Assembly: GCA_002317155.1 (NCBI GenBank)
Contig: DCIR01000036.1
Coordinates: forward strand, 21,843 to 46,581
Source: Lachnospiraceae bacterium UBA1721
GTDB taxonomy: Bacteria > Bacillota > Clostridia > Lachnospirales > Lachnospiraceae
DNA: 24,739 nucleotides
Direction of reading: 5' to 3'
Part shown: one piece after another, positions 15,407 through 23,887 of the stretch
Numbering within the stretch: position 1 is the stretch's first letter
Layout: every line of letters begins with the position of its first letter
Notes under the pieces: generated by a model
The model's database searches: none
Seen by the model: only the letters and a program-made list of their open reading frames with translations
Told to the model about the DNA's origin: nothing
Made by a program: the position numbers and the translations under genes

Positions 15407-16022
15407 TAAAATATGCCTCCGCCTTTTTAGGAATATCGGTACAAAGCATCAATTTATCATCAGCCTTAAACGGCTTAATCATATCCCAAATTCTAATTTC
15501 ATCATTACCGTGAATTTCAGGAGAAATAACTCCAATCTTTTTTCCGGCCTGCAAATGCTTCTCGAAATACTCTGAATTCATCCATTCTTCACTGAACTCA
15601 TCCATCCAAACACCACATGCCTTATCATACATTGAAGGGCTAATCTCAAATTCACTCTGTCTTGTGAAGGTATTAAATCCATCTCTGACATAAACCACCT
15701 GCTCAGGCACAGACATATCAAACATGAAATAATTCTTAATACCATACTCATCCAAATATTTCTTGAGCAGGGGCTGAATACCGTCAGCCTTTACGTTAAG
15801 AGCAAGCGGAACGTCCTTGCCTACCTTCTTATATACATCAAGCATTTCAGTAAACTTAGGGCAGCTCTTATCAGCAACATTATGAGAAATCACCAAATCT
15901 TCTTCATAATCTCTAACATCTGTCTCAATACCATATCCGTTAGAAAATGCCTTTTCAAATGCAGCCAGTGTATTCTTTTCTTCAGGCACTGTCCAAAAGC
16001 CTCTGTGTGCAAGAATAATCAT
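15399..16022 (-). CDS. Reduced glycerophosphodiester-phosphodiesterase-like protein
   Basis: A 207-residue protein with the N-terminal signature of GDPD enzymes: AHRGFW with His6 and Arg7, ENTLAAFE-like KNTLAAFE (16-23), ETDVRD with Glu33 and Asp35, and His47 in ISHN. Two things depart from the usual enzyme. The segment between the second His and the next helix (TEMLDVYKK) is only about ten residues, so the small insertion subdomain of ordinary GDPDs is missing, which explains the short length. Also, where the usual I-E-x-K supplies a metal-binding Glu, this protein has LNVKAD (75-80). It may cleave or rearrange a phosphodiester other than a glycerophosphodiester. AGGAG precedes its ATG, which follows the GT2 stop by one base. 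Confidence 0.72.
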   Translation of the reverse strand: MIILAHRGFWTVPEEKNTLAAFEKAFSNGYGIETDVRDYEEDLVISHNVADKSCPKFTEMLDVYKKVGKDVPLALNVKADGIQPLLKKYLDEYGIKNYFMFDMSVPEQVVYVRDGFNTFTRQSEFEISPSMYDKACGVWMDEFSEEWMNSEYFEKHLQAGKKIGVISPEIHGNDEIRIWDMIKPFKADDKLMLCTDIPKKAEAYFNE

Positions 16023-16023
16023 T

Positions 16024-16836
16024 TTAGTTCTCCTGTTTATCAGTACTGTAAATAACCTTTGCTGTATAATTCTCTATTGCCTTTGCTCTGTGATCTCTTG
16101 AGAAAAATCTTTTTCTTAAAAAGATAGATTCAGCAACCATTCCAAGAGTCTTGAACGCCTGACTCATCATCTTAACGTTAGATACCTGATCGTCTTCACT
16201 CCATCTGAGTGGGAAGAACTTAAAGGTCTGCTTATATCTCTTAAGAGCAAGTACTCCGTAATAATTAAAAGTGAGATTATCTGCAAACTTAATATAGTGA
16301 TGATCACGGAACATCTTTACATTATACATATTAAGTCCGGCACCGAGATCGTGAATCTTTAAGCATGTAGCGATCGAAAAGATAACGTTATATACTCTAT
16401 TACCAAATGTGCGGAACTTAGAATATCCGTCGAGAACCGAATCCTTAAGGAATCTTGATCCAAGCATGCAGTCATACTTTCTATAATCACCGGATTTAAT
16501 TACAGGAATAATATCTGCAATATGACCCTGGTCATCGCCATGAAGAGTAATAACATAATCAAATCCATGATCCATCGCATACTGCCATGCGACCTTATGT
16601 GAACCACCCAGTCCGTAATTCTCATCATTACGAAGCAATCTGATAGGGAACTTATACTCATGTTCACCAAGGAAATCTATAACCGCCTGCTCACCGTTAT
16701 CGGTACTGCGATTATTAACCAAAATCGCCTCATCTATATAATCCTCAGCCTCACCCTGAAGCTGAGCAAGAACTCTTACTATCTGCTTTTCGCAATTATA
16801 CATAGGTATCCAGAGCAATATCTTCTCTTTATCCAT
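16024..16836 (-). CDS. GT2 glycosyltransferase without membrane anchor
   Basis: Family 2 glycosyltransferase of 270 residues, first gene of its operon. It starts MDKEKILLWIPMYNCEKQI, has the nucleotide-binding VNNRSTDN at 40-47 and HGDDQGH with the metal-binding Asp pair at 101-102. The DPM1-like body lacks the C-terminal membrane helices of the two GT2 proteins at 2726-4607. The ATG at 16836 is chosen because GAGG (16846-16843) lies six bases upstream; an ATG four codons earlier contains that site. The next gene starts one base after its stop codon. Since it heads the operon that seems to build an unusual activated group, it is the likely transferase for that group, which is inferred from position only. 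Confidence 0.86.
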   Translation of the reverse strand: MDKEKILLWIPMYNCEKQIVRVLAQLQGEAEDYIDEAILVNNRSTDNGEQAVIDFLGEHEYKFPIRLLRNDENYGLGGSHKVAWQYAMDHGFDYVITLHGDDQGHIADIIPVIKSGDYRKYDCMLGSRFLKDSVLDGYSKFRTFGNRVYNVIFSIATCLKIHDLGAGLNMYNVKMFRDHHYIKFADNLTFNYYGVLALKRYKQTFKFFPLRWSEDDQVSNVKMMSQAFKTLGMVAESIFLRKRFFSRDHRAKAIENYTAKVIYSTDKQEN

Positions 16837-16859
16837 ATTAATCCTCATATAAACATCCG

Positions 16860-16888
16860 ATTATATTAAGCAGCTCACAATAAAGCAA
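16860..16888 (-). promoter_or_regulatory. Promoter of the 16836-12388 operon
   Basis: On the minus strand TTGCTT (16888-16883) and an exact TATAAT (16865-16860) are 17 bases apart. Transcription would start near 16853, leaving a leader of only about 17 bases before the ATG at 16836. The -35 matches consensus in three of six positions, so an activator or read-through from the upstream operon may contribute. I see no convincing terminator between 17045 and this promoter, so read-through is possible. Confidence 0.55.
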
Positions 16889-17044
16889 TTTGCTTTCAGA
16901 TGTCTCAAATGATTGCACAACACATCAAATTTAATAATACCACATAATGCAGTATTCATCATTATTAATTTTATCTTAATATTCTCATTCACTATCTGAC
17001 CCAACTTAAGATAGCATATGACAGATTTTGAAAACACAACATCC

Positions 17045-18763
17045 TTAATATCTCGCGCTTCTGTGCATCAATGCATTTGCCATATATATAAACTGCAATA
17101 TCACACTGGGAAATGTTACAGAATAAATATAAGGGCTGTATGACGACGGAATAGTCATTGAAATGATAATGAACTGAACCATGAAGGTCATTGCAATCAT
17201 TCCGAAAGCAAAATTTCCCTTCTTTTTTCTTATCTTCTTGACTATCTCAATAAGCGCAATCAAACAATTTATCAAAAGAATTAAAATACGCACTATCAAT
17301 GAAAAATTCTTTTGCTCAAATCGTTCATTCCATAGACACCAGAATACGTGTGCCTGCATTCCTATACCGTTATAAACCGATGAACCCACCCAACTGCTTA
17401 CAACTTTATGTGAATAAATGTCTTCGCGTCCGATTTCATATATCGTATACTGCGCAGAATTTCCGTTGGTCTCCGGTCCACAGTACTCGTCTATATCCAA
17501 ACGTCTTTTTGTTCCAAGTGCGCCAAGTGTAAAGTTGAGTTGCTTTTTTACATACGGTACCGGATTATGCATTGCTAATCTGACCACAGCCTTAAGATAT
17601 CCATTCTGAACTTCCGGATCAGAACAGGACTGGTCAAAATCCATATTACCGTTCTCGTAGAAATATCCTCGTTTACCGGCTGTACCGTACTGCTTGATGT
17701 AGTCTATCGAAGCATATGCATTTATCGCCGCAAGATCATCAGCTGCACCATCATACTCAAGATTAACACTTGATGAATTCAGCACCGCCTGAAGTCCCTC
17801 AATCGTCGACATAATAATATAGTCTTTATTGTAATACTTTTTGTCTCCGATCTTTTGCGGCAGAGACAAAATCACAAAAGCGATCACAAAGACTAATATT
17901 CCGAAAAATCTTTTCCTCTTTGAAGACTTACAGATACATATCAGTGTAATAGCCGTTCCGACTATTCCTATCAGAATTCCCTCAGTTCTCCATACCGAAA
18001 GGACTGCACCGATCGCCATTAATCTTACAATTTTCGGATACTTTAGTGCTTCTTCCTCCTTGCGCTTATCAAGCATGCCGAAGCACAGCTCGGCCACATA
18101 ATACATGCACAGTATAGAATAAAGGCAGTTTCTGTATCCTTGAGTAACCAGCACAAAAGTAGTCGGAGCCACAAATATTGCCAAAACTAAAAATCTAAGC
18201 GGCAACCATAGTGAAACTACTTTCTCCAGTTTGTAAAAAATGTAAGTTATAAGTGCCGAGAAAAACAGTGATTGAATTACCGATATTGCGAAAGGAAAAG
18301 GAATCACCATAAGACATCCTACATAAAAAGCGGATGTCAAAAAATGATGCCAGTACCAAGGTATCATTCTAACCGCAAATGCGTATAAGGTATATGTATC
18401 CTGCCAGTCAAAGCTCCACGGCCAGCACAACGCCAGGAAAACGCCGCTAACAACACATATAAACACAAAAAAAGCTATAATATGCGGTGGAATTTTATGC
18501 TTTACAATACTGTAAACGCCCTTCCACAACAGATAAATCAACAGTGCAGCTATCAGCTTTCCGCATACATATAAAATAGTACTCTGCATACTGTTACTGA
18601 TAGAATCATCCAAAGATTTCGACCAAAATATATCCCACGAATTGTCATCCCATTTAAGAATCAATTTCTCATAAATGAACGTTAATCCCCAATGTAATGC
18701 AGGGATAATCAACCATATTTTATTTTTTAACTGTAGCTTTTTCGCCCAGCTTTCTGATTCCAT
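17045..18763 (-). CDS. Polytopic membrane protein, paralogue of the 18720-20441 product
   Basis: Integral membrane protein of 572 residues with about twelve helices, plus an external hydrophilic region of about 150 residues (around 320-465). It is a clear paralogue of its upstream neighbour: both have W-P...D followed by an acidic loop, PWYWHH against PYYWHA, VWRTEGI against VWRSEGI, KYYNKDY against KYYGKDY, and YDGAADDLAAI against YEGANDDIAAI. This pattern matches what I remember as the DUF6020 family of Lachnospiraceae, an unverified recollection. The start is the ATG at 18763, six bases after AGGTG; it overlaps the end of the neighbouring gene by 44 bases. A GTG three codons upstream would overlap the ribosome site. 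A role as lipid-linked sugar transferase or polymerase is a guess from topology and context. Confidence 0.75.
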   Translation of the reverse strand: MESESWAKKLQLKNKIWLIIPALHWGLTFIYEKLILKWDDNSWDIFWSKSLDDSISNSMQSTILYVCGKLIAALLIYLLWKGVYSIVKHKIPPHIIAFFVFICVVSGVFLALCWPWSFDWQDTYTLYAFAVRMIPWYWHHFLTSAFYVGCLMVIPFPFAISVIQSLFFSALITYIFYKLEKVVSLWLPLRFLVLAIFVAPTTFVLVTQGYRNCLYSILCMYYVAELCFGMLDKRKEEEALKYPKIVRLMAIGAVLSVWRTEGILIGIVGTAITLICICKSSKRKRFFGILVFVIAFVILSLPQKIGDKKYYNKDYIIMSTIEGLQAVLNSSSVNLEYDGAADDLAAINAYASIDYIKQYGTAGKRGYFYENGNMDFDQSCSDPEVQNGYLKAVVRLAMHNPVPYVKKQLNFTLGALGTKRRLDIDEYCGPETNGNSAQYTIYEIGREDIYSHKVVSSWVGSSVYNGIGMQAHVFWCLWNERFEQKNFSLIVRILILLINCLIALIEIVKKIRKKKGNFAFGMIAMTFMVQFIIISMTIPSSYSPYIYSVTFPSVILQFIYMANALMHRSARY

Positions 18764-20441
18764 AAAATACACCTACCATAAACGAGCAATATACAAACGT
18801 ATAGAAATATGCAACGAACGGAGTAGGCATCATTAAAATTGTAGCCGCGAGTACTGCTAACAGTACCAGTGACATTCCTCCAAACATCATATCTCTGTAA
18901 CGCTTCTTAAATATATTGATAATTTCTGCCAAAGCAATAACACAATCCATCAGAACAAGGGCCAACAAACCTAGAAGCTTAAAATTGAAAAAGCTCTTGC
19001 CTTCCCAAATTTTGATATACTTATCACTACATTTATCTATAAAATACATCGCTCTGTTCTTGGTTGCATTATTTGCCCAAGAATTAACTCCTGCATCCCC
19101 CAGCAGTTCAGCCTTACCATCATTCCACATTGCGAGTGAAAATCCTTTGTACTCGTCTTTTTCGCCAATGTATTCCTCGATGTAAAGTCTCTTATCGTAG
19201 TCAAATGAATCCAGCCATACGTTTATCTGCGACTTAACATAAGTTCCGGGATTATGCAAAATAATGCTGATAGATGCCTTTACAAAAGCTGCTCCTTCTT
19301 CTTTTGTAGCACCACTCTGGTCTATATCCACATATCCCTTAGAATAGTTATTACTCAAATAACCCATATATTTGTACTGTCTCAATACGCTGATTGGTAC
19401 AACTGCTTCAATTGCAGCTATGTCATCGTTCGCACCTTCATAAGACAGATTATTATTGGAATCATTAAAGATATTTGCTAACGGACTGACGAAGCAGACC
19501 ATCAGATAATCTTTACCGTAATACTTTTCCTGTCCAATTTTTCCGGGTCGTCCCAACAGATAAAATACAGAGCAGAACAGAAGCATCCAAAGCACAACCT
19601 TTTTCCACTTGTATCTGCATCCCCAAACAAGCATGGCAAAAAATCCGGGAGCTCCGTACAAAATACCTTCGCTTCTCCATACTGCAAGGATTGCGGCAAT
19701 AATCATGACAATGATTATTTTTCTGATACTCGCCTTATCCTCCAGCAATACAGTCTCCAAGATCATTGCAAAGAAAAGCATTGTGAGTATTGCATAATAA
19801 CAGCAACGCCATGAGTTGGTAATCAAATCCAAAAACAGCGGAGAAATAACAGCGACAAGAGTAAGATATTTGGCCCACTTAAATTTGCCAATTTTTTCCG
19901 TATATCTGTCCAGGATGTCAAAGATATATCCCAACACGCCAAATACCATCAGACATTGAAGTACCGGAAGTGCAAATGCAGTGGGTACCACCATAAAGCA
20001 AGCCGAATACAGGCATCCGGTAAATATTGCATGCCAATAATAAGGTACAAAGGATTTTGCATACAGATATGTAATTAAATGGTCAGATCCTCCATCACCG
20101 ATCATGCTCTGAGGCCATTTGATCACACATGCCAGGCAGTACAGTACAAAAAGAGTTCCGAATATAACTAAAACCTTCGCCGAAATCTGCTTTTTGATAA
20201 TTCCAAAAATCAATTTCCATATCAGCCATATGAATACACATGCAATTGCCTTTGAAAAGATATATGTGATAACAAACTCCGAAGCATTGCTGACCGACTC
20301 ATTAATCGGTACAGCAAACATTGCTCCCAAATTCATATCCCAATTAAAGAATGCACGCTCATAAAAAAACGATGCAATAATATGAATTATCGGAAACAGC
20401 ATCCAATAATTATTTTTTATAAATGTCTTTTTCTTATCCAT
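18720..20441 (-). CDS. Polytopic membrane protein, paralogue of the 17045-18763 product
   Basis: Integral membrane protein of 573 residues with the same plan as the next gene: N-terminal helices, an acidic external loop (MIGDGGSDHLITYLYAK near residue 115), the PYYWHA motif, NSWRCCYY, VWRSEGI, then a hydrophilic region with KYYGKDY and YEGANDDIAAI and a final helix pair. The paired genes probably arose by duplication and have diverged widely outside these motifs. The ATG at 20441 has a poor ribosome site: the nearest GAGG lies about 15 bases away. It follows fcl by 40 bases and so belongs to the same operon as the GDP-fucose genes. It may act on fucose-containing lipid-linked oligosaccharides, but that is inferred from the neighbourhood. 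Family probably DUF6020 (from memory). Confidence 0.75.
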   Translation of the reverse strand: MDKKKTFIKNNYWMLFPIIHIIASFFYERAFFNWDMNLGAMFAVPINESVSNASEFVITYIFSKAIACVFIWLIWKLIFGIIKKQISAKVLVIFGTLFVLYCLACVIKWPQSMIGDGGSDHLITYLYAKSFVPYYWHAIFTGCLYSACFMVVPTAFALPVLQCLMVFGVLGYIFDILDRYTEKIGKFKWAKYLTLVAVISPLFLDLITNSWRCCYYAILTMLFFAMILETVLLEDKASIRKIIIVMIIAAILAVWRSEGILYGAPGFFAMLVWGCRYKWKKVVLWMLLFCSVFYLLGRPGKIGQEKYYGKDYLMVCFVSPLANIFNDSNNNLSYEGANDDIAAIEAVVPISVLRQYKYMGYLSNNYSKGYVDIDQSGATKEEGAAFVKASISIILHNPGTYVKSQINVWLDSFDYDKRLYIEEYIGEKDEYKGFSLAMWNDGKAELLGDAGVNSWANNATKNRAMYFIDKCSDKYIKIWEGKSFFNFKLLGLLALVLMDCVIALAEIINIFKKRYRDMMFGGMSLVLLAVLAATILMMPTPFVAYFYTFVYCSFMVGVFYGIRKLGEKATVKK

Positions 20442-20481
20442 CGTGTTCTATGATATCCTCATATTTAGGTATGAAAATGAA

Positions 20482-21426
20482 TTATCGTTCTGCTCTCATC
20501 GGATTATTCAAAAAATCCTCATAACTGATTTTTATTCCATCCTTAAGTTCTGTCTTATAAGTCCAACCAAGCTTTTCAGCTTTACTGACATCAAGAAGCT
20601 TTCTCGGTGTTCCGTTAGGCTTACTGGTATCCCATTCAATCTTTCCCTTATATCCAACAACATCAGCTACCAGTTCTGTAAGTTCCTTAATTGTAAGTTC
20701 CTTACCGCTACCGGCATTAACAGTCTCGTTACCGCTATAATTGTTCATAAGGAATACACACAGGTTCGCCAGATCATCAACAAACAAAAATTCTCTGAGC
20801 GGTGATCCGTCACCCCAGCATGTTACAGATTCTGCGCCGGACTCCTTCGCTTCATGAAAACGTCTAATCAGTGCAGGAAGAACATGGCTGTGAGTAGGAT
20901 GATAGTTATCATTAGGTCCGTACAGATTGGTAGGCATCACAGATATATAATCTGTTCCGTACTGTCTGTTTAGGAACTCACAGTACTTAAGGCCGCTTAT
21001 TTTTGCCAACGCATAAGCCTCATTGGTTTTCTCCAATTCGCTGGTAAGCAGGCAGCTTTCAGGCATCGGTTGAGGTGCCATTCTTGGATATATACATGAG
21101 CTTCCAAGGAATTCCAGCTTTTTGCATCCGTTCTCCCATGCTGCATGTATAACGTTCATTTCAAGTGTCATGTTGTGATACATAAAATCAGCAAGTGCAT
21201 TGGCATTTGCTTCAATACCGCCAACCTTTGCTGCTGCCAGGAAAACGTACTCAGGCTTCTCTTCTGCAAAAAAAGCCTCAACATCTGCCTGTCTGCATAA
21301 ATCCAACTCAGCATGAGTTCTTGTAATTATATTGGTATAGCCCTGTCTTTCAAGTTCTCTTACAATTGCCGATCCAACCATTCCTCTGTGTCCGGCCACA
21401 TATATTTTAGAGTTTTTGTCCATCAT
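20482..21426 (-). CDS. fcl: GDP-L-fucose synthase
   Basis: Bifunctional epimerase/reductase that turns GDP-4-keto-6-deoxy-D-mannose into GDP-L-fucose with NADPH, the last step of the pathway begun by manC and gmd just upstream. The 314-residue protein is an extended SDR enzyme: the GHRGMVG nucleotide-binding motif is at 12-18, the catalytic Ser is in LGSSCIYP (107-114), and the Tyr-x-x-x-Lys pair is Tyr138/Lys142 in YALAK. Length matches the family. Two adjacent ATG codons are possible starts; GAGAGG lies eight bases before the first one at 21426. The order gmd-manC-fcl is complete, so the cell can make GDP-fucose from mannose-1-phosphate within this operon. Confidence 0.96.
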   Translation of the reverse strand: MMDKNSKIYVAGHRGMVGSAIVRELERQGYTNIITRTHAELDLCRQADVEAFFAEEKPEYVFLAAAKVGGIEANANALADFMYHNMTLEMNVIHAAWENGCKKLEFLGSSCIYPRMAPQPMPESCLLTSELEKTNEAYALAKISGLKYCEFLNRQYGTDYISVMPTNLYGPNDNYHPTHSHVLPALIRRFHEAKESGAESVTCWGDGSPLREFLFVDDLANLCVFLMNNYSGNETVNAGSGKELTIKELTELVADVVGYKGKIEWDTSKPNGTPRKLLDVSKAEKLGWTYKTELKDGIKISYEDFLNNPMRAER

Positions 21427-21467
21427 CGAATAATGTCCTCTCTACAATGTACTTTAAGTTGATAACT

Positions 21468-22775
21468 CTAATTATCAAATACTTCCTTATCTTCAATAGA
21501 TATCTCAGTCCCACACTGAACCTCTATCAGCTTTAAGTCGGTTATTGCACTGATGGTATGCTTGCAGCCTCTCGGTAAAGTAATAACATCGCCGGCATTA
21601 ACTTCTTTTTCCGTGCCGTTTACCTTAGCCACACCCTTGCCCTCTATAATTGTCCATATTTCATCACGATGATTATGGCGATGATACTTCATTGAGTTAC
21701 CCTTTTTCAAAGTAACTTTTATCGTGAGGCTTTCTGCTTCAACATCAATAATCTTAAAGCTTCCCCACGAGGTTTCTGCAAACATAATTCTCTGATCAAT
21801 GCTGTCCACATACGGCTTGATATATGAGCTTTGCGTCTTATCTGATACAAGGATTCCCTCGGGAGACGCCGATATCACCACATCCTTAAGCCCCATGGCA
21901 AGGACAGGAACATCCATCTCATTAATGATGTGCACATTCTCGCATTTATCATTCATTACTCCGTTGCCCAGAATGGTTTCATCCATAGCCTCGGTCAATG
22001 TATTCCAGGTTCCGAGATCCTTCCACCGGCCTGCAAAACGCATCACCTTAAGATTGCTTTCTTTCTCGACTACTGCATAATCAAAAGAAATCTTATTGAG
22101 CGAAGCATAGTTAGCAAAAATATCATTATAGCTGTCATATCCGGTAAGCGATTTAGCGATGTCAAGAATATACGAAAGCCTAAATGCAAATATACCACCG
22201 TTCCAAAGTGCACCCTTTTCAATATATTCACGTGCAACTGCCTCAGTGGGTTTTTCCTTGAAGGATATAACTTTAGAAACCTTATCACCGCTGGCAGGGA
22301 TTATATATCCATATTTTTCAGACGGATATGTGGGTTCGATTCCCATAAGCGACATCCCGTCTTCTATCTGAGCAATCTCTGCCAACTGCTTCAAAGCCTC
22401 GAAGTACGACTCGTCAACATACGGATCGACAGGGCATACCACAACCGACTCATTTAATGCCACCTTTAAAACATCTGACAGATAAAATGCCGCAAGTGCT
22501 ATCGCGGGAAATGTATCTCTCCTGCAAGGCTCTATGCTGATGCCTACTTCTGAACCAAGCTGATTTCGTATAGAAGAAACCTGTGATTCTGATGTTGCAA
22601 TAGTAACCCTGGCATCCGCATCTACAGCCTTAATCTGGCTGTATACACGCTGAACCATGGACTCGTACATTCCCTGTTCATTCTTGAATATTTTTATGAA
22701 TTGTTTACTTCTAACGTCATTACTCAAAGGCCAAAGTCTCTTGCCCGAGCCTCCTGACAACAGAATTATATTCAC
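21468..22775 (-). CDS. manC: Mannose-1-phosphate guanylyltransferase with C-terminal cupin
   Basis: Makes GDP-mannose from mannose-1-phosphate and GTP. The 435-residue protein has the pyrophosphorylase signature GGSGKRLWPLSN (8-19) with Lys24 a few residues later, FKEKP of the active site, a central beta-helix-like linker and a C-terminal cupin (HRHNHRDEIW and GDVITLPRGCKHT) that in type II enzymes gives phosphomannose isomerase activity. At 435 residues it is slightly shorter than the usual 460-480, so isomerase activity should not be assumed. Translation begins at a GTG (22775) that overlaps the gmd stop codon in the four bases GTGA; GGGAG lies seven bases upstream. Confidence 0.93.
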   Translation of the reverse strand: MNIILLSGGSGKRLWPLSNDVRSKQFIKIFKNEQGMYESMVQRVYSQIKAVDADARVTIATSESQVSSIRNQLGSEVGISIEPCRRDTFPAIALAAFYLSDVLKVALNESVVVCPVDPYVDESYFEALKQLAEIAQIEDGMSLMGIEPTYPSEKYGYIIPASGDKVSKVISFKEKPTEAVAREYIEKGALWNGGIFAFRLSYILDIAKSLTGYDSYNDIFANYASLNKISFDYAVVEKESNLKVMRFAGRWKDLGTWNTLTEAMDETILGNGVMNDKCENVHIINEMDVPVLAMGLKDVVISASPEGILVSDKTQSSYIKPYVDSIDQRIMFAETSWGSFKIIDVEAESLTIKVTLKKGNSMKYHRHNHRDEIWTIIEGKGVAKVNGTEKEVNAGDVITLPRGCKHTISAITDLKLIEVQCGTEISIEDKEVFDN

Positions 22776-23860
22776 TTCACGACTCCCTTTTCGAGGTATT
22801 CCTCAAGGTTTACTCTTATATGTTCTTCAGCTCTTTCAACAGCAACCTTCTCCATGTCATGCTTAACCATAAGCTCAACAAGCTGCTCAAAGCTGGTCTT
22901 TAACGGATTCCATCCAAGTTCTGTGCGTGCCTTGGTCGGATCACCCCACAGATTAACCACATCCGTAGGTCTGTAAAAATCAGGGCTCACTTCGACAAGG
23001 ACCTTTCCGGTAGCCTTATCAATACCCTTCTCATCTATTCCTTCACCCTGCCACTCAAGCTCTATTCCTGCATGATGGAAGGCAAGTGTTGCAAATTCTC
23101 TTACCGAATGCTGCACACCGGTCGCTATGACAAAGTCCTCAGGCTTGTCATTTTGTAAAATCAGCCACATGCACTCTACATAATCCTTGGCATAACCCCA
23201 GTCTCTGAGTGATGAAAGGTTACCAAGTAAAAGCTTATCCTGCTTACCCTGCGCAATTCTAGCCGCCGCAAGAGAAATCTTTCTTGTTACAAATGTTTCT
23301 CCACGTCTCTCTGACTCATGGTTAAAAAGAATTCCCGAGCAGCAAAACATTCCGTATGCTTCTCTGTATTCCTTTACAATCCAGAAGCCATACTGTTTTG
23401 CAACCGCATACGGACTATATGGATGAAATGGAGTCTTCTCATTCTGAGGAACCTCTTCCACCTTACCGTAAAGCTCCGAGGTCGATGCCTGATAAATACG
23501 ACAGGTCTTTTCCAATCCGCATACCCTTACAGCCTCAAGCACTCGAAGTACACCTGTGGCAACAACGTCAGCCGTATATTCCGGGACATCAAAAGACACC
23601 TGAACATGACTCTGTGCTGCCAGGTTATATATCTCGTCAGGCTTAATCTCCGCAATCAGCTTAACAAGACTTATTGAATCACCCAAATCACCGTATTTAA
23701 GATGAAACTTCGGAGTTCCCTCAAGATGTGCAATTCGTTCTCTGAAATCAACCGAAGATCTACGAATCATTCCATATACTTCATATCCCTTTTCAAGCAA
23801 AAATTCTGCAAGATATGATCCATCCTGTCCGGTAACTCCGGTTATTAGTGCTTTCTTCAT
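22772..23860 (-). CDS. gmd: GDP-mannose 4,6-dehydratase
   Basis: Converts GDP-D-mannose to GDP-4-keto-6-deoxy-D-mannose, the committed step to GDP-fucose, and also to GDP-rhamnose or GDP-perosamine in other organisms. The 362-residue protein is an extended SDR enzyme with GVTGQDG at 8-14, the catalytic Thr-Ser-Glu in STSELYG (126-132), and Tyr151/Lys155 in YSPYAVAK. The RRSS segment (33-36) fits the family's NADP binding. The ATG at 23860 is preceded by AAGGG seven bases upstream; a TTG seven codons earlier lacks such a site. Its stop overlaps the manC start by four bases, so the two are translationally coupled. The presence of fcl downstream decides for fucose. Confidence 0.97.
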   Translation of the reverse strand: MKKALITGVTGQDGSYLAEFLLEKGYEVYGMIRRSSVDFRERIAHLEGTPKFHLKYGDLGDSISLVKLIAEIKPDEIYNLAAQSHVQVSFDVPEYTADVVATGVLRVLEAVRVCGLEKTCRIYQASTSELYGKVEEVPQNEKTPFHPYSPYAVAKQYGFWIVKEYREAYGMFCCSGILFNHESERRGETFVTRKISLAAARIAQGKQDKLLLGNLSSLRDWGYAKDYVECMWLILQNDKPEDFVIATGVQHSVREFATLAFHHAGIELEWQGEGIDEKGIDKATGKVLVEVSPDFYRPTDVVNLWGDPTKARTELGWNPLKTSFEQLVELMVKHDMEKVAVERAEEHIRVNLEEYLEKGVVK

Positions 23861-23887
23861 ACAAATACCCTTCTGTAACAATATCCG

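Noticed and set aside
16866..17044. Intrinsic terminator after the 17045-18763 gene
   Set aside because: Only weak dyads such as CTATCT/AGATAG and AATAC/GTATT are present, none with a T-run, so I do not call one.
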